Shown here: positions 35,443 through 46,273 of the stretch, in pieces
Position numbering within the stretch: the stretch's first letter is position 1
Layout: the number at the start of each line of letters is the position of its first letter
Notes under the pieces: generated by a model
Told to the model about the DNA's origin: nothing
The model's database searches: none
Seen by the model: only the letters and a program-made list of their open reading frames with translations
NCBI GenBank assembly: GCA_046347015.1
Contig: JAXMHA010000001.1
Span: forward strand, 62,001 to 126,000
Length of the DNA: 64,000 nucleotides
Source: Dokdonella_A sp046347015
Lineage (GTDB): Bacteria > Pseudomonadota > Gammaproteobacteria > Xanthomonadales > Rhodanobacteraceae
Reading direction: 5' to 3'
Program-made: the position numbers and the translations under genes

Positions 35443-35583
35443 CGGTGATCCAGTATCCGCGTCAGGACCGCCCGGGTACCGAGGTATCGCGGCGCGCGCG
35501 GCGTGAAGGTATCGTATTCCGAAGGGTTCCCGGCGTCGAAACGATGACCCTTGGCGGCGCGCTGGGACCACGGAGGCAAGGGC

Positions 35584-36879
35584 ATGGCCATCGACGTGTC
35601 GCGCGAGTTGCTCGACTGCATCCAGTGCGATTCCTTCCGCTATTTCCCGGCGCACACGAATCCGGCCAACGGCCTCGTGCGCGATTCCTCGCAACCGGAT
35701 ACGCCGGCCAGCATCGCCGCGGTCGGCTTCGCACTCAGCGCCTACCCGGTCGCGGTCAGGAACGGCTGGATGGATCGCGCCCACGCGCTCGCGCTGACCC
35801 TGACGACGCTGCGCTTCTTCGCCGCGCTGCCGCAATCCGATGCGCCGGATGCTGCCGGAAACCACGGCTTCTTCTATCACTTCCTCGACATGCAGCACGG
35901 ACGGCGCGCGTGGAACTGCGAGCTGTCGACGATCGACACGGCGCTGCTGCTCGGCGGCGCGCTGGCGGCGGCGCAGTACTTCGACGGTGCTGCGCCGGAT
36001 GAAGCCGAAGTCCGCGCGCTCGCGAACACGTTGTATGGGCGCGTCGACTGGCGTTGGGCGCAGAACGGCGGCGCGGCGCTGAGCCTCGGCTGGAAGCCCG
36101 AGAGCGGATTCCTGCCGTATCGCTGGATCGGCTACAGCGAAGCGTTGATCCTGTACGTGCTGGCGCTCGGCGCGCCGGTGCACGCGGTGGCGCCCGACGC
36201 GTACGCCGAATGGCTGACGGGCTACCAGTGGCGCAAGTATTACGGGCAGGAGTACGTCTACGCCGGGCCACTGTTCATCCATCAGTTCTCGCACATCTGG
36301 ATCGACTTCCGCGGCATCCGCGACGCCTACATGCGCGAACGCGGCATCGACTACTTCGAGAACAGCCGCCGCGCGACCCACGTGCATCGCGAGTACGGTG
36401 TCCGCAACCCACGCGGATTCCGCGACTACCACGGCTGCTGCTGGGGCCTGACCGCGAGCAACGGGCCCGGTCCCGCCGAACGCGAAGTGCACGGCCACCG
36501 GCGGAAGTTCTTCGGCTACCTCGCGCGCGGCGCGCCCGACGGACCCGACGACGGCACGATCTCGCCGTGGGCATCGGTCGCCTCGCTGCCATTCGCGCCC
36601 GAGATCGTCCTGCCCGCGATCGAATACATCGCGCGGGCCACCCGGCACACCCCCGGTGGCTTCGGATTCCTGTCCTCGTTCAACCCGAGCTTCCACGTCG
36701 ACGGCAGCGACCGCGGCTGGGAGTGCAAATGGCACATCGCGATCAACCAGGGTCCGATCGTGCTGATGATGGAAAACCACCAGACCGGGATGCTGTGGCG
36801 GCTGATGCAGAACTGCGCGCCGATCGTGCGCGGCCTGCAGCGCGCGGGGTTCACGGGCGGGTGGCTGGGGAGCGGGTGA
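35584..36879 (+). CDS. Glucoamylase-family (GH144-like) glycoside hydrolase
   Basis: Predicted 431-residue protein. ATG 35584 has GGAGG seven bases upstream; the earlier in-frame ATG at 35551 is less likely. The sequence carries the glycoamylase-like pattern of GH144 endo-beta-1,2-glucanases and relatives: DSFRYFPAHTNPANGLVRDS, SIAAVGFALSAYPVAV, LSTIDTALLLGGALAAAQYF, HQFSHIWIDFRGIRDAYM, CCWGLTASNGP and a C-terminal WHIAINQGPIVLMMENHQTG. No signal peptide is visible although family members are often exported, so a cytoplasmic or unconventional location is implied. The neighbours give no pathway hint. Confidence 0.82.
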   Translation: MAIDVSRELLDCIQCDSFRYFPAHTNPANGLVRDSSQPDTPASIAAVGFALSAYPVAVRNGWMDRAHALALTLTTLRFFAALPQSDAPDAAGNHGFFYHFLDMQHGRRAWNCELSTIDTALLLGGALAAAQYFDGAAPDEAEVRALANTLYGRVDWRWAQNGGAALSLGWKPESGFLPYRWIGYSEALILYVLALGAPVHAVAPDAYAEWLTGYQWRKYYGQEYVYAGPLFIHQFSHIWIDFRGIRDAYMRERGIDYFENSRRATHVHREYGVRNPRGFRDYHGCCWGLTASNGPGPAEREVHGHRRKFFGYLARGAPDGPDDGTISPWASVASLPFAPEIVLPAIEYIARATRHTPGGFGFLSSFNPSFHVDGSDRGWECKWHIAINQGPIVLMMENHQTGMLWRLMQNCAPIVRGLQRAGFTGGWLGSG

Positions 36880-36897
36880 GCCGCGGCGGCTGGCGCC

Positions 36898-36915
36898 TTC
36901 CCGACCGGTCGGGAA
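36898..36915. terminator. Palindromic hairpin after the glucanase-like gene
   Basis: A perfect 18-base palindrome (TTCCCGACC / GGTCGGGAA) begins 18 bases after the stop codon. There is no U-tract, so termination strength is uncertain. Confidence 0.45.
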
Positions 36916-37065
36916 CTCGCGGACGAGATCAAGATCTGCGGAATGGATACCAATCGGAAGGGACCCTGGCGACATGAGGCGTGACCGGGAAAAGGCGCTC
37001 GGTGGATCGCTCGTTGCAGCCTTGCCGATCCCGCTGTCGGCGAACGGTGTTCGTCAAGGGAGAAC

Positions 37066-37362
37066 GTGCCCGCCGTGATCAGGAACATTCTCGCGGTTCT
37101 CATCATGGCCACGGTGGTGATCGCGTTGGCTGCCAGTCTTCGCGTGCACGTGACCTCGATCTGGCGTGCCGCGTTCGGCGACGATTCCAGGGCTTGCCGC
37201 ATCAAGGGAAACGTCAGCGTGGACGGGCAACGCATCTACCATGTCCCGGGAAGTACGTTCTACGCCGAAACCCGCATCGACGTTCTCAGAGGCGAGCGCT
37301 GGTTCTGTACCGAGGCCGAAGCACAAGCGGCAGGTTGGCGAAAATCCGCGGCGCCGGAATAG
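37066..37362 (+). CDS. Small membrane-anchored or exported protein with an ExoI/nuclease-associated C-terminal motif
   Basis: Predicted 98-residue protein. GTG 37066 follows AAGGGAG closely; a second GTG four codons on is possible. An N-terminal hydrophobic helix (NILAVLIMATVVIALAASL) is followed by a compact domain: CRIKGNVSVDGQRIYHVPGS, TFYAETRID, GERWFCTEAEAQAAGWRKS. This C.IKGN...YHVPG...GERWFC...A...GWR pattern is found in small exported proteins and behind thermonuclease-like domains (for example ExoI-like proteins). The two cysteines may form a disulfide. It ends nine bases before the response regulator start, so it is probably co-transcribed with the two-component system. Confidence 0.72.
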   Translation: MPAVIRNILAVLIMATVVIALAASLRVHVTSIWRAAFGDDSRACRIKGNVSVDGQRIYHVPGSTFYAETRIDVLRGERWFCTEAEAQAAGWRKSAAPE

Positions 37363-37371
37363 CGGGCAACC

Positions 37372-38061
37372 ATGCGCATCCTCGTCATCGAAGACAACGC
37401 GGCGATCCAGACGGCGATCGCGGGCGCGCTGGCGCACTCCGGGCACGCGGTCGACCGGCTCGCCGACGGGCGCACCGCGGATGCCGCGCTGCACGCGCAC
37501 CCGTACGACCTGGTGATCCTCGACCTCGGACTGCCGGGCGTCGATGGCGTCGAGCTACTGCGCCGCCTGCGCGGACGCAACGATGCGGTACCGGTGCTGG
37601 TCGTGACGGCGCGCGAGAAGCTCTCCGAACGGGTCGCGGTACTCGATCTCGGCGCCGACGACTACCTCGTGAAACCCTTCGCGCTCAGTGAACTCGAGGC
37701 ACGCGTGCGCGCGCTGCTGCGCCGGCGCATGACGCAAGGCGTGCCGCAGATCCGCATCGGCACGCTCGCGGTCGACCTCGCCGGGCATCGCGTGCATGCC
37801 GAAGGCACGCCACTCGAGCTGACGCCGCGCGAATTCGGCGTGCTCGCGGCGCTGGTCGCCCGGCTCGACCGCGTCACCGGCCGCGAGCAGCTCATCGAAT
37901 CCCTGTGCACCTGGGACGAGACGCTGACCGACAACGGCCTCGACATCGCGGTGCACCGGCTGCGTCGCAAACTCGAAGGCACCGGCGTGTCGATCCGCAC
38001 GATCCGCGGGCTCGGCTACATGCTGGAAGGCGTCGAGGGACGCCCCGCGGATGCGCCCTGA
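37372..38061 (+). CDS. OmpR-family response regulator (TctD/QseB-like)
   Basis: Predicted 229-residue regulator. Receiver domain 1-118 with the acidic pocket (EDN), phospho-acceptor Asp51 in LVILDLGLPGVDG, and Lys in DDYLVKPFAL. A winged-helix DNA-binding domain covers about 125-220 (ELTPREFGVLAALVAR, then DIAVHRLRRKLEGTGVSIRT, IRGLGYML). It pairs with the kinase 62 bases downstream. Relatives answer to tricarboxylates, metals or envelope stress; the signal here cannot be read from sequence. Confidence 0.93.
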   Translation: MRILVIEDNAAIQTAIAGALAHSGHAVDRLADGRTADAALHAHPYDLVILDLGLPGVDGVELLRRLRGRNDAVPVLVVTAREKLSERVAVLDLGADDYLVKPFALSELEARVRALLRRRMTQGVPQIRIGTLAVDLAGHRVHAEGTPLELTPREFGVLAALVARLDRVTGREQLIESLCTWDETLTDNGLDIAVHRLRRKLEGTGVSIRTIRGLGYMLEGVEGRPADAP

Positions 38062-38123
38062 CCGTCCGCCCGGCGCCGTACTTGCGCGGCTTGCCGTGAC
38101 CCGCGGCGTCGCGGTGCGCACCG

Positions 38124-39506
38124 ATGCGTGACGGCACGCCCAGCCTGCGCCGGCGGCTGCTGCTGTTCCTCGCGTTGCCGCTGGTGCTGGCGTGGCTCGC
38201 CAGCGGCGTGCTGATCTACGCAATGTCGCTGCACTATGCGAACGAGAGCTACGACCGCTCGCTGCTCGATTCCGCGCACGCGCTCGAACGGCTGATCCAC
38301 AGCGAGGCCGGTCGCAGCGAGATGAGCCCGCAGGCGCGCATCCTGTTCGAGTTCGACGCGGCCGACCCCAACTACTACAGCGTGCGCAGCCTGCGCCACG
38401 GCGTGCTGGCCAGCAACACCGACCTGCCGCTGGCCGATCCGGTGCCGCGGCTCGACGCCGGGGCGGTGTATTCCGACGTGCCGTTCGAGGGCCGCTCGCT
38501 GCGGATGGTGTCGCTTGCGACCAGCAGCGACGATCCCGCCGACACGATCATCGTGTCGGTCGCCGAAACGCTGCGGGAACGCCGCGAACTCGCGCGCGAG
38601 ATCCTGGTCGCCACGCTGCCGATCCTGCTGGCGGTGATCGTGCTGATGCTGGTGCTGACCTGGTTCGGCGTGCGCCGGGGCTTGCGCCTGTTGCGCCCGC
38701 TGACGGTCCAGTTGCGGGCCCGCAGCCCGCGCGACCTCGCCCCGCTCGACCTGGCCGAAGTCCCGGTCGAGATCCGCCCGTTGACGCGGACCATCGACGC
38801 GTTGCTGGAACGGGTGCGCCACCTGCTCGACGTGCAGGAGCGCTTCATCGCCGACGCTGCGCACCAGTTGCGCACGCCGCTCGCGGGGCTGCGCCTGCAG
38901 GCCGAGCGGGCCTTGGCCGATCCGCAACCGGATACCGTGCGCGATGCCCTGTCGCACATCGAACGGCTGTCGACCGGCGCCAGCCGCGCCGCAAGCCAGC
39001 TGCTGGTGCTGGCGCGGGCGCAGGCGCCGACGGCGAACATCGTTGCGACCGGCATCGTGGATCTCGCGACGCTGGCCCGCGATGTCGTCGCCGACATCGC
39101 CGCAGCGCCGATCGCGCACGCCGTCGACCTCGGTTACGACGGACCGGTTGCCGGTGCCCGCGTGAAGGGCGATGGCGTGCTGCTGCGCGAGGCGTTGGCC
39201 AACCTGGTCGACAACGCCTTGCGCTACGGCCGCGCCGGCGGGCACGTGACGGTCACCGTCGCGCGCGATGAGGACTTCGTCGAGCTTGCTGTCGAGGACG
39301 ACGGAAGCGGCGTGCCGGACGAATTGCTGGATCGCCTCGGCGAGCGCTTCTTCCGCGTGCCCGGCGCCGGCGGCGACGGCTCGGGGCTCGGCCTCGCGAT
39401 CGTGCGCCACATCGCCGGGCGCCACGAAGCCACGGTGTCGTTCACACGCAGCGCGGCGGGGGGACTGCGGGCGTCGCTGGCGTTTCCGTCTGCGCGGCCG
39501 GCCTAG
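38124..39506 (+). CDS. Membrane sensor histidine kinase (TctE/QseC-like)
   Basis: Predicted 460-residue kinase starting at ATG 38124. Helices lie at about 11-33 and 160-182, enclosing a 2CSK_N-type periplasmic sensor domain of about 125 residues (SYDRSLLDSAHALERLIHSE, RILFEFDAADPNYYSVRSLR). Then come a HAMP-like linker, an H box with His247 (FIADAAHQLRTPLAGLRLQ), N box LANLVDNALRYG, G1 EDDGSGVPDE and G2 GSGLGLAIVRHIA. It acts with the preceding response regulator. It ends 91 bases before the convergent SUF operon end. Confidence 0.93.
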   Translation: MRDGTPSLRRRLLLFLALPLVLAWLASGVLIYAMSLHYANESYDRSLLDSAHALERLIHSEAGRSEMSPQARILFEFDAADPNYYSVRSLRHGVLASNTDLPLADPVPRLDAGAVYSDVPFEGRSLRMVSLATSSDDPADTIIVSVAETLRERRELAREILVATLPILLAVIVLMLVLTWFGVRRGLRLLRPLTVQLRARSPRDLAPLDLAEVPVEIRPLTRTIDALLERVRHLLDVQERFIADAAHQLRTPLAGLRLQAERALADPQPDTVRDALSHIERLSTGASRAASQLLVLARAQAPTANIVATGIVDLATLARDVVADIAAAPIAHAVDLGYDGPVAGARVKGDGVLLREALANLVDNALRYGRAGGHVTVTVARDEDFVELAVEDDGSGVPDELLDRLGERFFRVPGAGGDGSGLGLAIVRHIAGRHEATVSFTRSAAGGLRASLAFPSARPA

Positions 39507-39597
39507 ATCGGGGCGGGTGCAACGATCCGCAACGCCGCTCGCCGGGACAGCGTTCGCTGTGCTGGGACCCGCGCCATCCGTCCCAACCGGCCAGTCC

Positions 39598-39915
39598 TCA
39601 ACGGTCGTCGCGCGTGAAGAGTTCCCCGTCGCGGACCTCGACCGGGAACGACGCGATCGGCACCACCGCTGGCGGGGCCAGCACCGCGCCGGAGCGCACG
39701 TCGAAGCGCGCGCCGTGGCGCGGGCACTCGATCGCGTAGCCGTCGATGACGCCGCCGGTCAGCTCGCCGCCATCGTGCGTGCAGACGTCCTCGATCGCGT
39801 ACAGGTCGCCGTCGATGTTCAGCACCGCGATCGGCGTGTCGCCGTCCCATACGACGCGGAACTCGCCGGGCAGCAGCTCCTCGCGGCGGCAAACCGATAT
39901 CCAGTCCGTCACCAA
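39598..39915 (-). CDS. Rieske [2Fe-2S] ferredoxin-like protein
   Basis: Predicted 105-residue soluble protein starting at ATG 39915. It has the Rieske ligands Cys45-x-His47 (EDVCTHDGGEL) and Cys64-x2-His67 (ECPRHGARFDV). Size and composition match the small NirD/BphA3-like ferredoxins often placed at the end of SUF operons, where they may carry electrons for cluster assembly. It is the last gene of the reverse-strand SUF operon, 43 bases after the GNAT gene. Confidence 0.92.
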   Translation of the reverse strand: MVTDWISVCRREELLPGEFRVVWDGDTPIAVLNIDGDLYAIEDVCTHDGGELTGGVIDGYAIECPRHGARFDVRSGAVLAPPAVVPIASFPVEVRDGELFTRDDR

Positions 39916-39958
39916 TGTCCCCTTTCACGGCAGCCCGTGAACAGAAACAACAGGCGGG

Positions 39959-40534
39959 TCACAGCGGCTTCACCATCAACTCGAAGCGCAGGTCGGGTCG
40001 CTTCGGCAAGCCAAACCGCGGGTCGCCGTACGGGAACGGCGCGTGGATGCCGGTGCGCCGATAACCGCGGCGCTCGTACCACGCCATCAGTTCCGTGCGC
40101 ACGTCGATCACATGCATGTGCATTTCGCGGCATTGCCACTCGTCGCGTGCGAAGGCCTCGGCGTGTGCGAGCATCCTGCGGCCGAGTCCGCCGCGTTGGC
40201 ATGGCGCGCTGACCGAGAACATGCCGAAATGGCATGCGTTGCCGTGGCGTTCGATGTGGCAGCACGCGCGCAGCGCGGTCACTCGATCACCTTCGCACGT
40301 TTCGGCCAGCACGATGCGGCTGCCGGGACGCGCGATCAGCGCGGCAATTTCCTCCGCATCGGTCCGCTGGCCATCGAGCAGGTCGGCTTCGGTCGTCCAG
40401 CCGGCCCGGCTCGCGTCACCGCGATACGTCGATTCGACCAGCGCGACGATCGCCGCGATGTCGCCGGCATCGGCGCGGCGAAACATCGGCACCACCGGCG
40501 CAGGCCCCGCGATACCCCTTGCTGCTCGCTCCAT
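39959..40534 (-). CDS. GNAT family N-acetyltransferase
   Basis: Predicted 191-residue acyl-CoA-dependent transferase. ATG 40534 has GGGG six bases upstream; an inner ATG (MFRRADAGD) would give 174 residues. GNAT core: FRRADAGDIAAIVALVESTY, HFGMFSVSAPCQRGGLGRRM (the Q-x-x-G-x-G/A acetyl-CoA loop, here QRGGLG) and ELMAWYERRGYRRTG. The substrate is unknown. It lies between sufS and the Rieske gene on the same strand. Confidence 0.85.
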   Translation of the reverse strand: MERAARGIAGPAPVVPMFRRADAGDIAAIVALVESTYRGDASRAGWTTEADLLDGQRTDAEEIAALIARPGSRIVLAETCEGDRVTALRACCHIERHGNACHFGMFSVSAPCQRGGLGRRMLAHAEAFARDEWQCREMHMHVIDVRTELMAWYERRGYRRTGIHAPFPYGDPRFGLPKRPDLRFELMVKPL

Positions 40535-40595
40535 CCGTTGCCCCTGCCTCGACCCACGGCGCGCAAGAGCGCAGCCGCCAACGCTCGCAGTCGCC

Positions 40596-41858
40596 TCAGC
40601 GCAGCATCTGCCGCGCATGCGCCATCGCGGCGACGAACGCGTCGACCTCCTCGCGCGTGTTGTAGAACGCGAACGAGGCGCGCACCGTCGCCGGCACGCC
40701 GAAGAAGTCCATCAGCGGGTGCGCGCAGTGGTGCCCCGAGCGCACCGCGACGCCCTCGTGGTCGAGGATCGTCGCGAGGTCGTGCGCGTGCATGCCGTCG
40801 ACGAGGAACGAGATGACCGGCCCCTTGTCCGGCGCGGTGCCGAAGATGCGCAGGCCCGGAATCGCGCTGAACCGTTCGGTCGCGTACGCGAGGAGTTCGC
40901 GCTCGTACGCCGCGATGCGTTCGCGGCCGAGCGCGTCGACGTAGTCGAGCGCCGCCGCGAGCCCGACGACGCCGGCGATGTTCGGCGTACCCGCTTCGAA
41001 CTTGTGTGGCGGGTCGTTGAACGTCGTGCCGTCGAAACTGACCCGGCGGATCATCTCGCCGCCGCCGAAGAACGGCGGCATTTCGTCGAGCAGTCCATGC
41101 CGCGCCCACAGCGCGCCGGTGCCGGTGGGGCCGAAGATCTTGTGACCGGTCAGTGCGTAGAAGTCGCAGCCGAGCGCGGCGACGTCGACCGGAAGGTGCG
41201 GGCACGCCTGCGAGCCGTCGACCAGCAGCGGGATGCCGCGGCGGCGTGTCTCGCGCGCGATCCCGCGGATCGGGTTGATCGTGCCGGTCACGTTCGACAC
41301 GTGCGTCACCGCGGCGAGCTTGACCCGCGGCGTCAGCAGCGCGACGAAGCGGTCGAGCAGCAGTTCCCCCGACGGCGCGATCGGCGCCGCGATCACCTTC
41401 GCGCCGGTCCGCTCGCACACGAGCTGCCACGGCACGATGTTGGCGTGGTGCTCCATCGTCGTGACGAGGATCTCGTCGCCGGGGTTGAGCCGCGGCAGCG
41501 CGAAGCTGTACGCGACGAGGTTGATCGCCTGCGTCGTGCCGGACGTCAGCACGACGTCCTCGCGCGACGGTGCGCCGATGAACCTCGCGAGCCGCGCGCG
41601 GGTGTGCTCGTACGCAGCGGTCGCCTCCTCGCCGAGCGTGTGCACCGCACGCGACACGTTCGCGTTCGTTTCGCGGTAGAACCGGCTCACCGCGTCGATC
41701 ACTGCATTCGGCTTCTGCGCGGTGTTGGCGCTGTCGAGGTAGACCAGCGGCTTGCCGTGCACCCTGCGCGCGAGCAGCGGGAAGTCCTGGCGCACGCGCG
41801 CGGCATCGAACGGTGCGTTCGCCGATTCCGCCTTCCGCGCGACGCCGGCGTCGTTCAC
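40596..41858 (-). CDS. sufS: Cysteine desulfurase SufS
   Basis: Predicted 420-residue PLP enzyme that takes sulfur from cysteine for Fe-S cluster assembly. GTG 41858 overlaps the cupin stop by four bases (GTGA). Features: PLYYLD-like start PLVYLDSANTAQKPNAVID, THVSNVTGTINPI, PLLVDGSQACPHLPVD, PLP lysine in YALTGHKIFGPTGTGALWAR, and the active-site cysteine in VRSGHHCAHPLMDFFGVP, as in group II desulfurases. No sufE or sufU is adjacent, so the sulfur acceptor must lie elsewhere. Confidence 0.96.
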   Translation of the reverse strand: MNDAGVARKAESANAPFDAARVRQDFPLLARRVHGKPLVYLDSANTAQKPNAVIDAVSRFYRETNANVSRAVHTLGEEATAAYEHTRARLARFIGAPSREDVVLTSGTTQAINLVAYSFALPRLNPGDEILVTTMEHHANIVPWQLVCERTGAKVIAAPIAPSGELLLDRFVALLTPRVKLAAVTHVSNVTGTINPIRGIARETRRRGIPLLVDGSQACPHLPVDVAALGCDFYALTGHKIFGPTGTGALWARHGLLDEMPPFFGGGEMIRRVSFDGTTFNDPPHKFEAGTPNIAGVVGLAAALDYVDALGRERIAAYERELLAYATERFSAIPGLRIFGTAPDKGPVISFLVDGMHAHDLATILDHEGVAVRSGHHCAHPLMDFFGVPATVRASFAFYNTREEVDAFVAAMAHARQMLR

Positions 41859-42226
41859 TGCAGCGCGATCCCCGAGGCGTCGCCCGCCGGGCGACAGTTC
41901 GGCGCCGACACGACCAGGAGTTCGGTGTCTTCCGCCGACTCGTTGGCGAGCCGGTGCGTGACGCCGTGCGACACGTGCACGCCCTGCCCGGCCGCGACGA
42001 CGCAGCGAACGCCATCGAGCTCGACCACGAGGACGCCGGACAGCACGTAGAAATACTGGCTGGCGAGGCAATGCCGGTGCGCGGTATCGGCCGCGCCGGG
42101 CGCCATCCGTTGCCGCAGCACGCCGAGCGCGTGGTCGCTCACCAGGTGTACGCCTTCGACGGCAGCATCCCGGCGTTGCGGTTCGTCCCGTTCGATGGCA
42201 ACTGGATTGGCTTGGGTGGCGATCAT
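41855..42226 (-). CDS. Cupin domain protein in the SUF operon
   Basis: Predicted 123-residue single-domain cupin starting at ATG 42226, with GGAG seven bases upstream. Cupin motif 1 is in RHCLASQYFYVLSGVLVVEL and motif 2 in AAGQGVHVSHGVTHRLANES; several His residues could bind a metal. It is squeezed between sufD (16 bases) and sufS (overlap), so it is tightly co-expressed with cluster assembly. Its biochemical role is unknown. Confidence 0.85.
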   Translation of the reverse strand: MIATQANPVAIERDEPQRRDAAVEGVHLVSDHALGVLRQRMAPGAADTAHRHCLASQYFYVLSGVLVVELDGVRCVVAAGQGVHVSHGVTHRLANESAEDTELLVVSAPNCRPAGDASGIALQ

Positions 42227-42242
42227 GGCGATACTCCTGCGG

Positions 42243-43541
42243 CTACGACGATGTCGGCAGGCGCGCCAGCAACGCGTCGCCGAGCGGGTCACGCAATGCC
42301 GGCAGCGGCAGTGCCGCCAGCACTTCGCGACAGAAGGACTGGATGAGGATGGCCTTCGCCTCGGCCTCGGGAATGCCGCGCGACCGCAGGTAGAAAAGGG
42401 CGTGTGCATCGAGCTGGCCGACCGTCGCGCCATGGTTCGCGCGCACTTCGTCGGCATGGATCTCGAGCACCGGGCGGGTATCGATCTCGGCGTCGGGCGA
42501 CAACAGCAGGTTCTTGTTCGACAACTGCGCATCGGTCCCGTCGGCGCCGGCCGCGACGGTGATTCCGCCGTGGAACACCCCGCGGGCGCGTCCGTCGGCA
42601 ACGCCGCGCCATGACACGTCACTGACGGTGCCGCGCGCCCGGTGGTGCACGTCGAATGCGATTTCGACGTGCTGCCGGCCGCGCGCGAGGAATGCGCCGC
42701 GGGCGCGGAATGCCGCGCCGTCGCCGGCAAGCGCCACCGCGAACTCATCGCGGGCGAGCGCGGCACCGGCATCGACCGCGTGCAGCGTGACGCGTCCGCC
42801 GGCCGCGATGTCGAACTCGCTGCGGCGCAAGACCGTGGCCCGGTTATCCGCCTGCTGGATGCGGATCATGTCGAACGCCGCGCCGTCCCGCACGGTGTGG
42901 CAGGACAGCAGGTTCGCAAGGTGCCCATTCGGCGCGGTGGCGACATGCCGCTCCACCAGCGTCAGGCGCGATCCGGCATCCAGTTCGCAGAACATCATCA
43001 CATGCGACGCGACGTCGGCCGTCGCCGGCGTTCCAGCATGGATGACCTCGACCGGCGCCGCCAGTTCAACGCCCGCCGCGGCGCGCAGCAGGAAGCCGTC
43101 GCGCGCCAGCGCCGCGTTGAGCCGGGTAAAGGCACCGCCAGTGCCACCGGAGTAGCGGGACAGCAGGAAGCGGAGGATTTCGGCGTGGCTCGCGAACGCG
43201 TCATGGAGCGGCACGAGCTCGATGCCGGCGGGCACCGCGAGTCGCGACAGGTCGGCGCGGAACGTGCCGTTGACGAACACGAGGCGCGGCCCGGCAAGGC
43301 CGGGCAGGTCGAATGCCGTGGAATCGACCTTGCGTTGCGCCGCTTCCGGATCGCCATTGGCGAAGTGGCGCTGCGACAACGCGCGCAGCGGCATGTAGCG
43401 CCACGATTCCGCCGACCGGTCGGGCAAGCCGTCGCGGCGGACCGACTCCGCGGCTTCGTCGCGCAACGCCGCGAGCCAGTCACCCGCGGCCGGCGCCCCG
43501 GCGCGGTTGGCGAGCAGCGATTCGAGCAGCGCGGCCGCCAC
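42243..43541 (-). CDS. sufD: Fe-S cluster assembly protein SufD
   Basis: Predicted 432-residue SufB/SufD-family scaffold subunit. The start is GTG 43541, one base after the sufC stop. The N-terminal half is variable. The C-terminal beta-helix core has RGVFHGGITVAAGADGTDAQ, LSNKNLLLSPDAEIDTRPVL, EIHADEVRANHGATVGQLDA and LFYLRSRGIPEAEAKAILIQ, all typical of SufD. The Cys and His positions used in SufBC2D assembly (for example the ANHGAT His) are present. Confidence 0.95.
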   Translation of the reverse strand: MAAALLESLLANRAGAPAAGDWLAALRDEAAESVRRDGLPDRSAESWRYMPLRALSQRHFANGDPEAAQRKVDSTAFDLPGLAGPRLVFVNGTFRADLSRLAVPAGIELVPLHDAFASHAEILRFLLSRYSGGTGGAFTRLNAALARDGFLLRAAAGVELAAPVEVIHAGTPATADVASHVMMFCELDAGSRLTLVERHVATAPNGHLANLLSCHTVRDGAAFDMIRIQQADNRATVLRRSEFDIAAGGRVTLHAVDAGAALARDEFAVALAGDGAAFRARGAFLARGRQHVEIAFDVHHRARGTVSDVSWRGVADGRARGVFHGGITVAAGADGTDAQLSNKNLLLSPDAEIDTRPVLEIHADEVRANHGATVGQLDAHALFYLRSRGIPEAEAKAILIQSFCREVLAALPLPALRDPLGDALLARLPTSS

Positions 43542-43542
43542 G

Positions 43543-44304
<762 letters not shown>

Positions 44305-44357
44305 GCCTCGTCCTGTTGCAGTGGCCGCGACGCCGTGGTGCAGCGCCGCCGCCGGAA

Positions 44358-44809
44358 TCAATCGCCAACCCGATACGAACCCGCGCAAACGTCGCCTTCC
44401 TGCGCGCCCTCGAGCCACCGGCGCAACTCTTCCGTGCGCTGGCGCGTCATCGCTTCGAGCGCGGTGTCGGCGCACATCGGGTAGGAACTGCCGTAGGCGG
44501 CGCTCTTGTCGGCGGCCGGGAAGCGTGCAGCCAGCTCGGCATCGCGGAACGCGATCCATGCCCGCTGCGCGGCCTTGAGCTTGGCGACGAATGCCGCGTC
44601 CTTGGCGTGTTTGCGCAGGACGTCCTGGTACACCTTGTTGAGTTCCTGGTCCGCCGTACCGCCACGCGCGTTGGCGCAATCGGCCATGTCGGCCTGTGTT
44701 TGCGCCTTTCGCATGCATTGGTCGTAATCCGCGGACGGTGCGGCCGACGCAGTGGCCAGCGCCGCAGCGGCGGAAATCCAGATTGCCATCTGCCCCGATT
44801 TCGCAACGT

Positions 44810-44813
<4 letters not shown>
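44358..44813 (-). CDS. LprI-like (DUF1311) exported protein inside the SUF operon
   Basis: Predicted 151-residue protein whose ATG 44813 overlaps the sufB stop by four bases (ATGA). A signal peptide (AIWISAAAALATASA) is followed by a DUF1311 domain: YDQCMRKAQTQADMADCANA, ELNKVYQDVLRKHAKDAAFV, KLKAAQRAWIAFRDAELAAR and a C-terminal Cys region (YPMCADTALEAMTRQRTEEL, then DVCAGSYR). Four cysteines suggest disulfides in the periplasm. Mycobacterial LprI is a lysozyme inhibitor; for most DUF1311 proteins the role is unproven. A periplasmic gene between sufB and sufC is unexpected. Confidence 0.87.
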
Positions 44814-46249
<1,436 letters not shown>

Positions 46250-46273
46250 GGCCCGATCCCGGTATCCGCGCCG

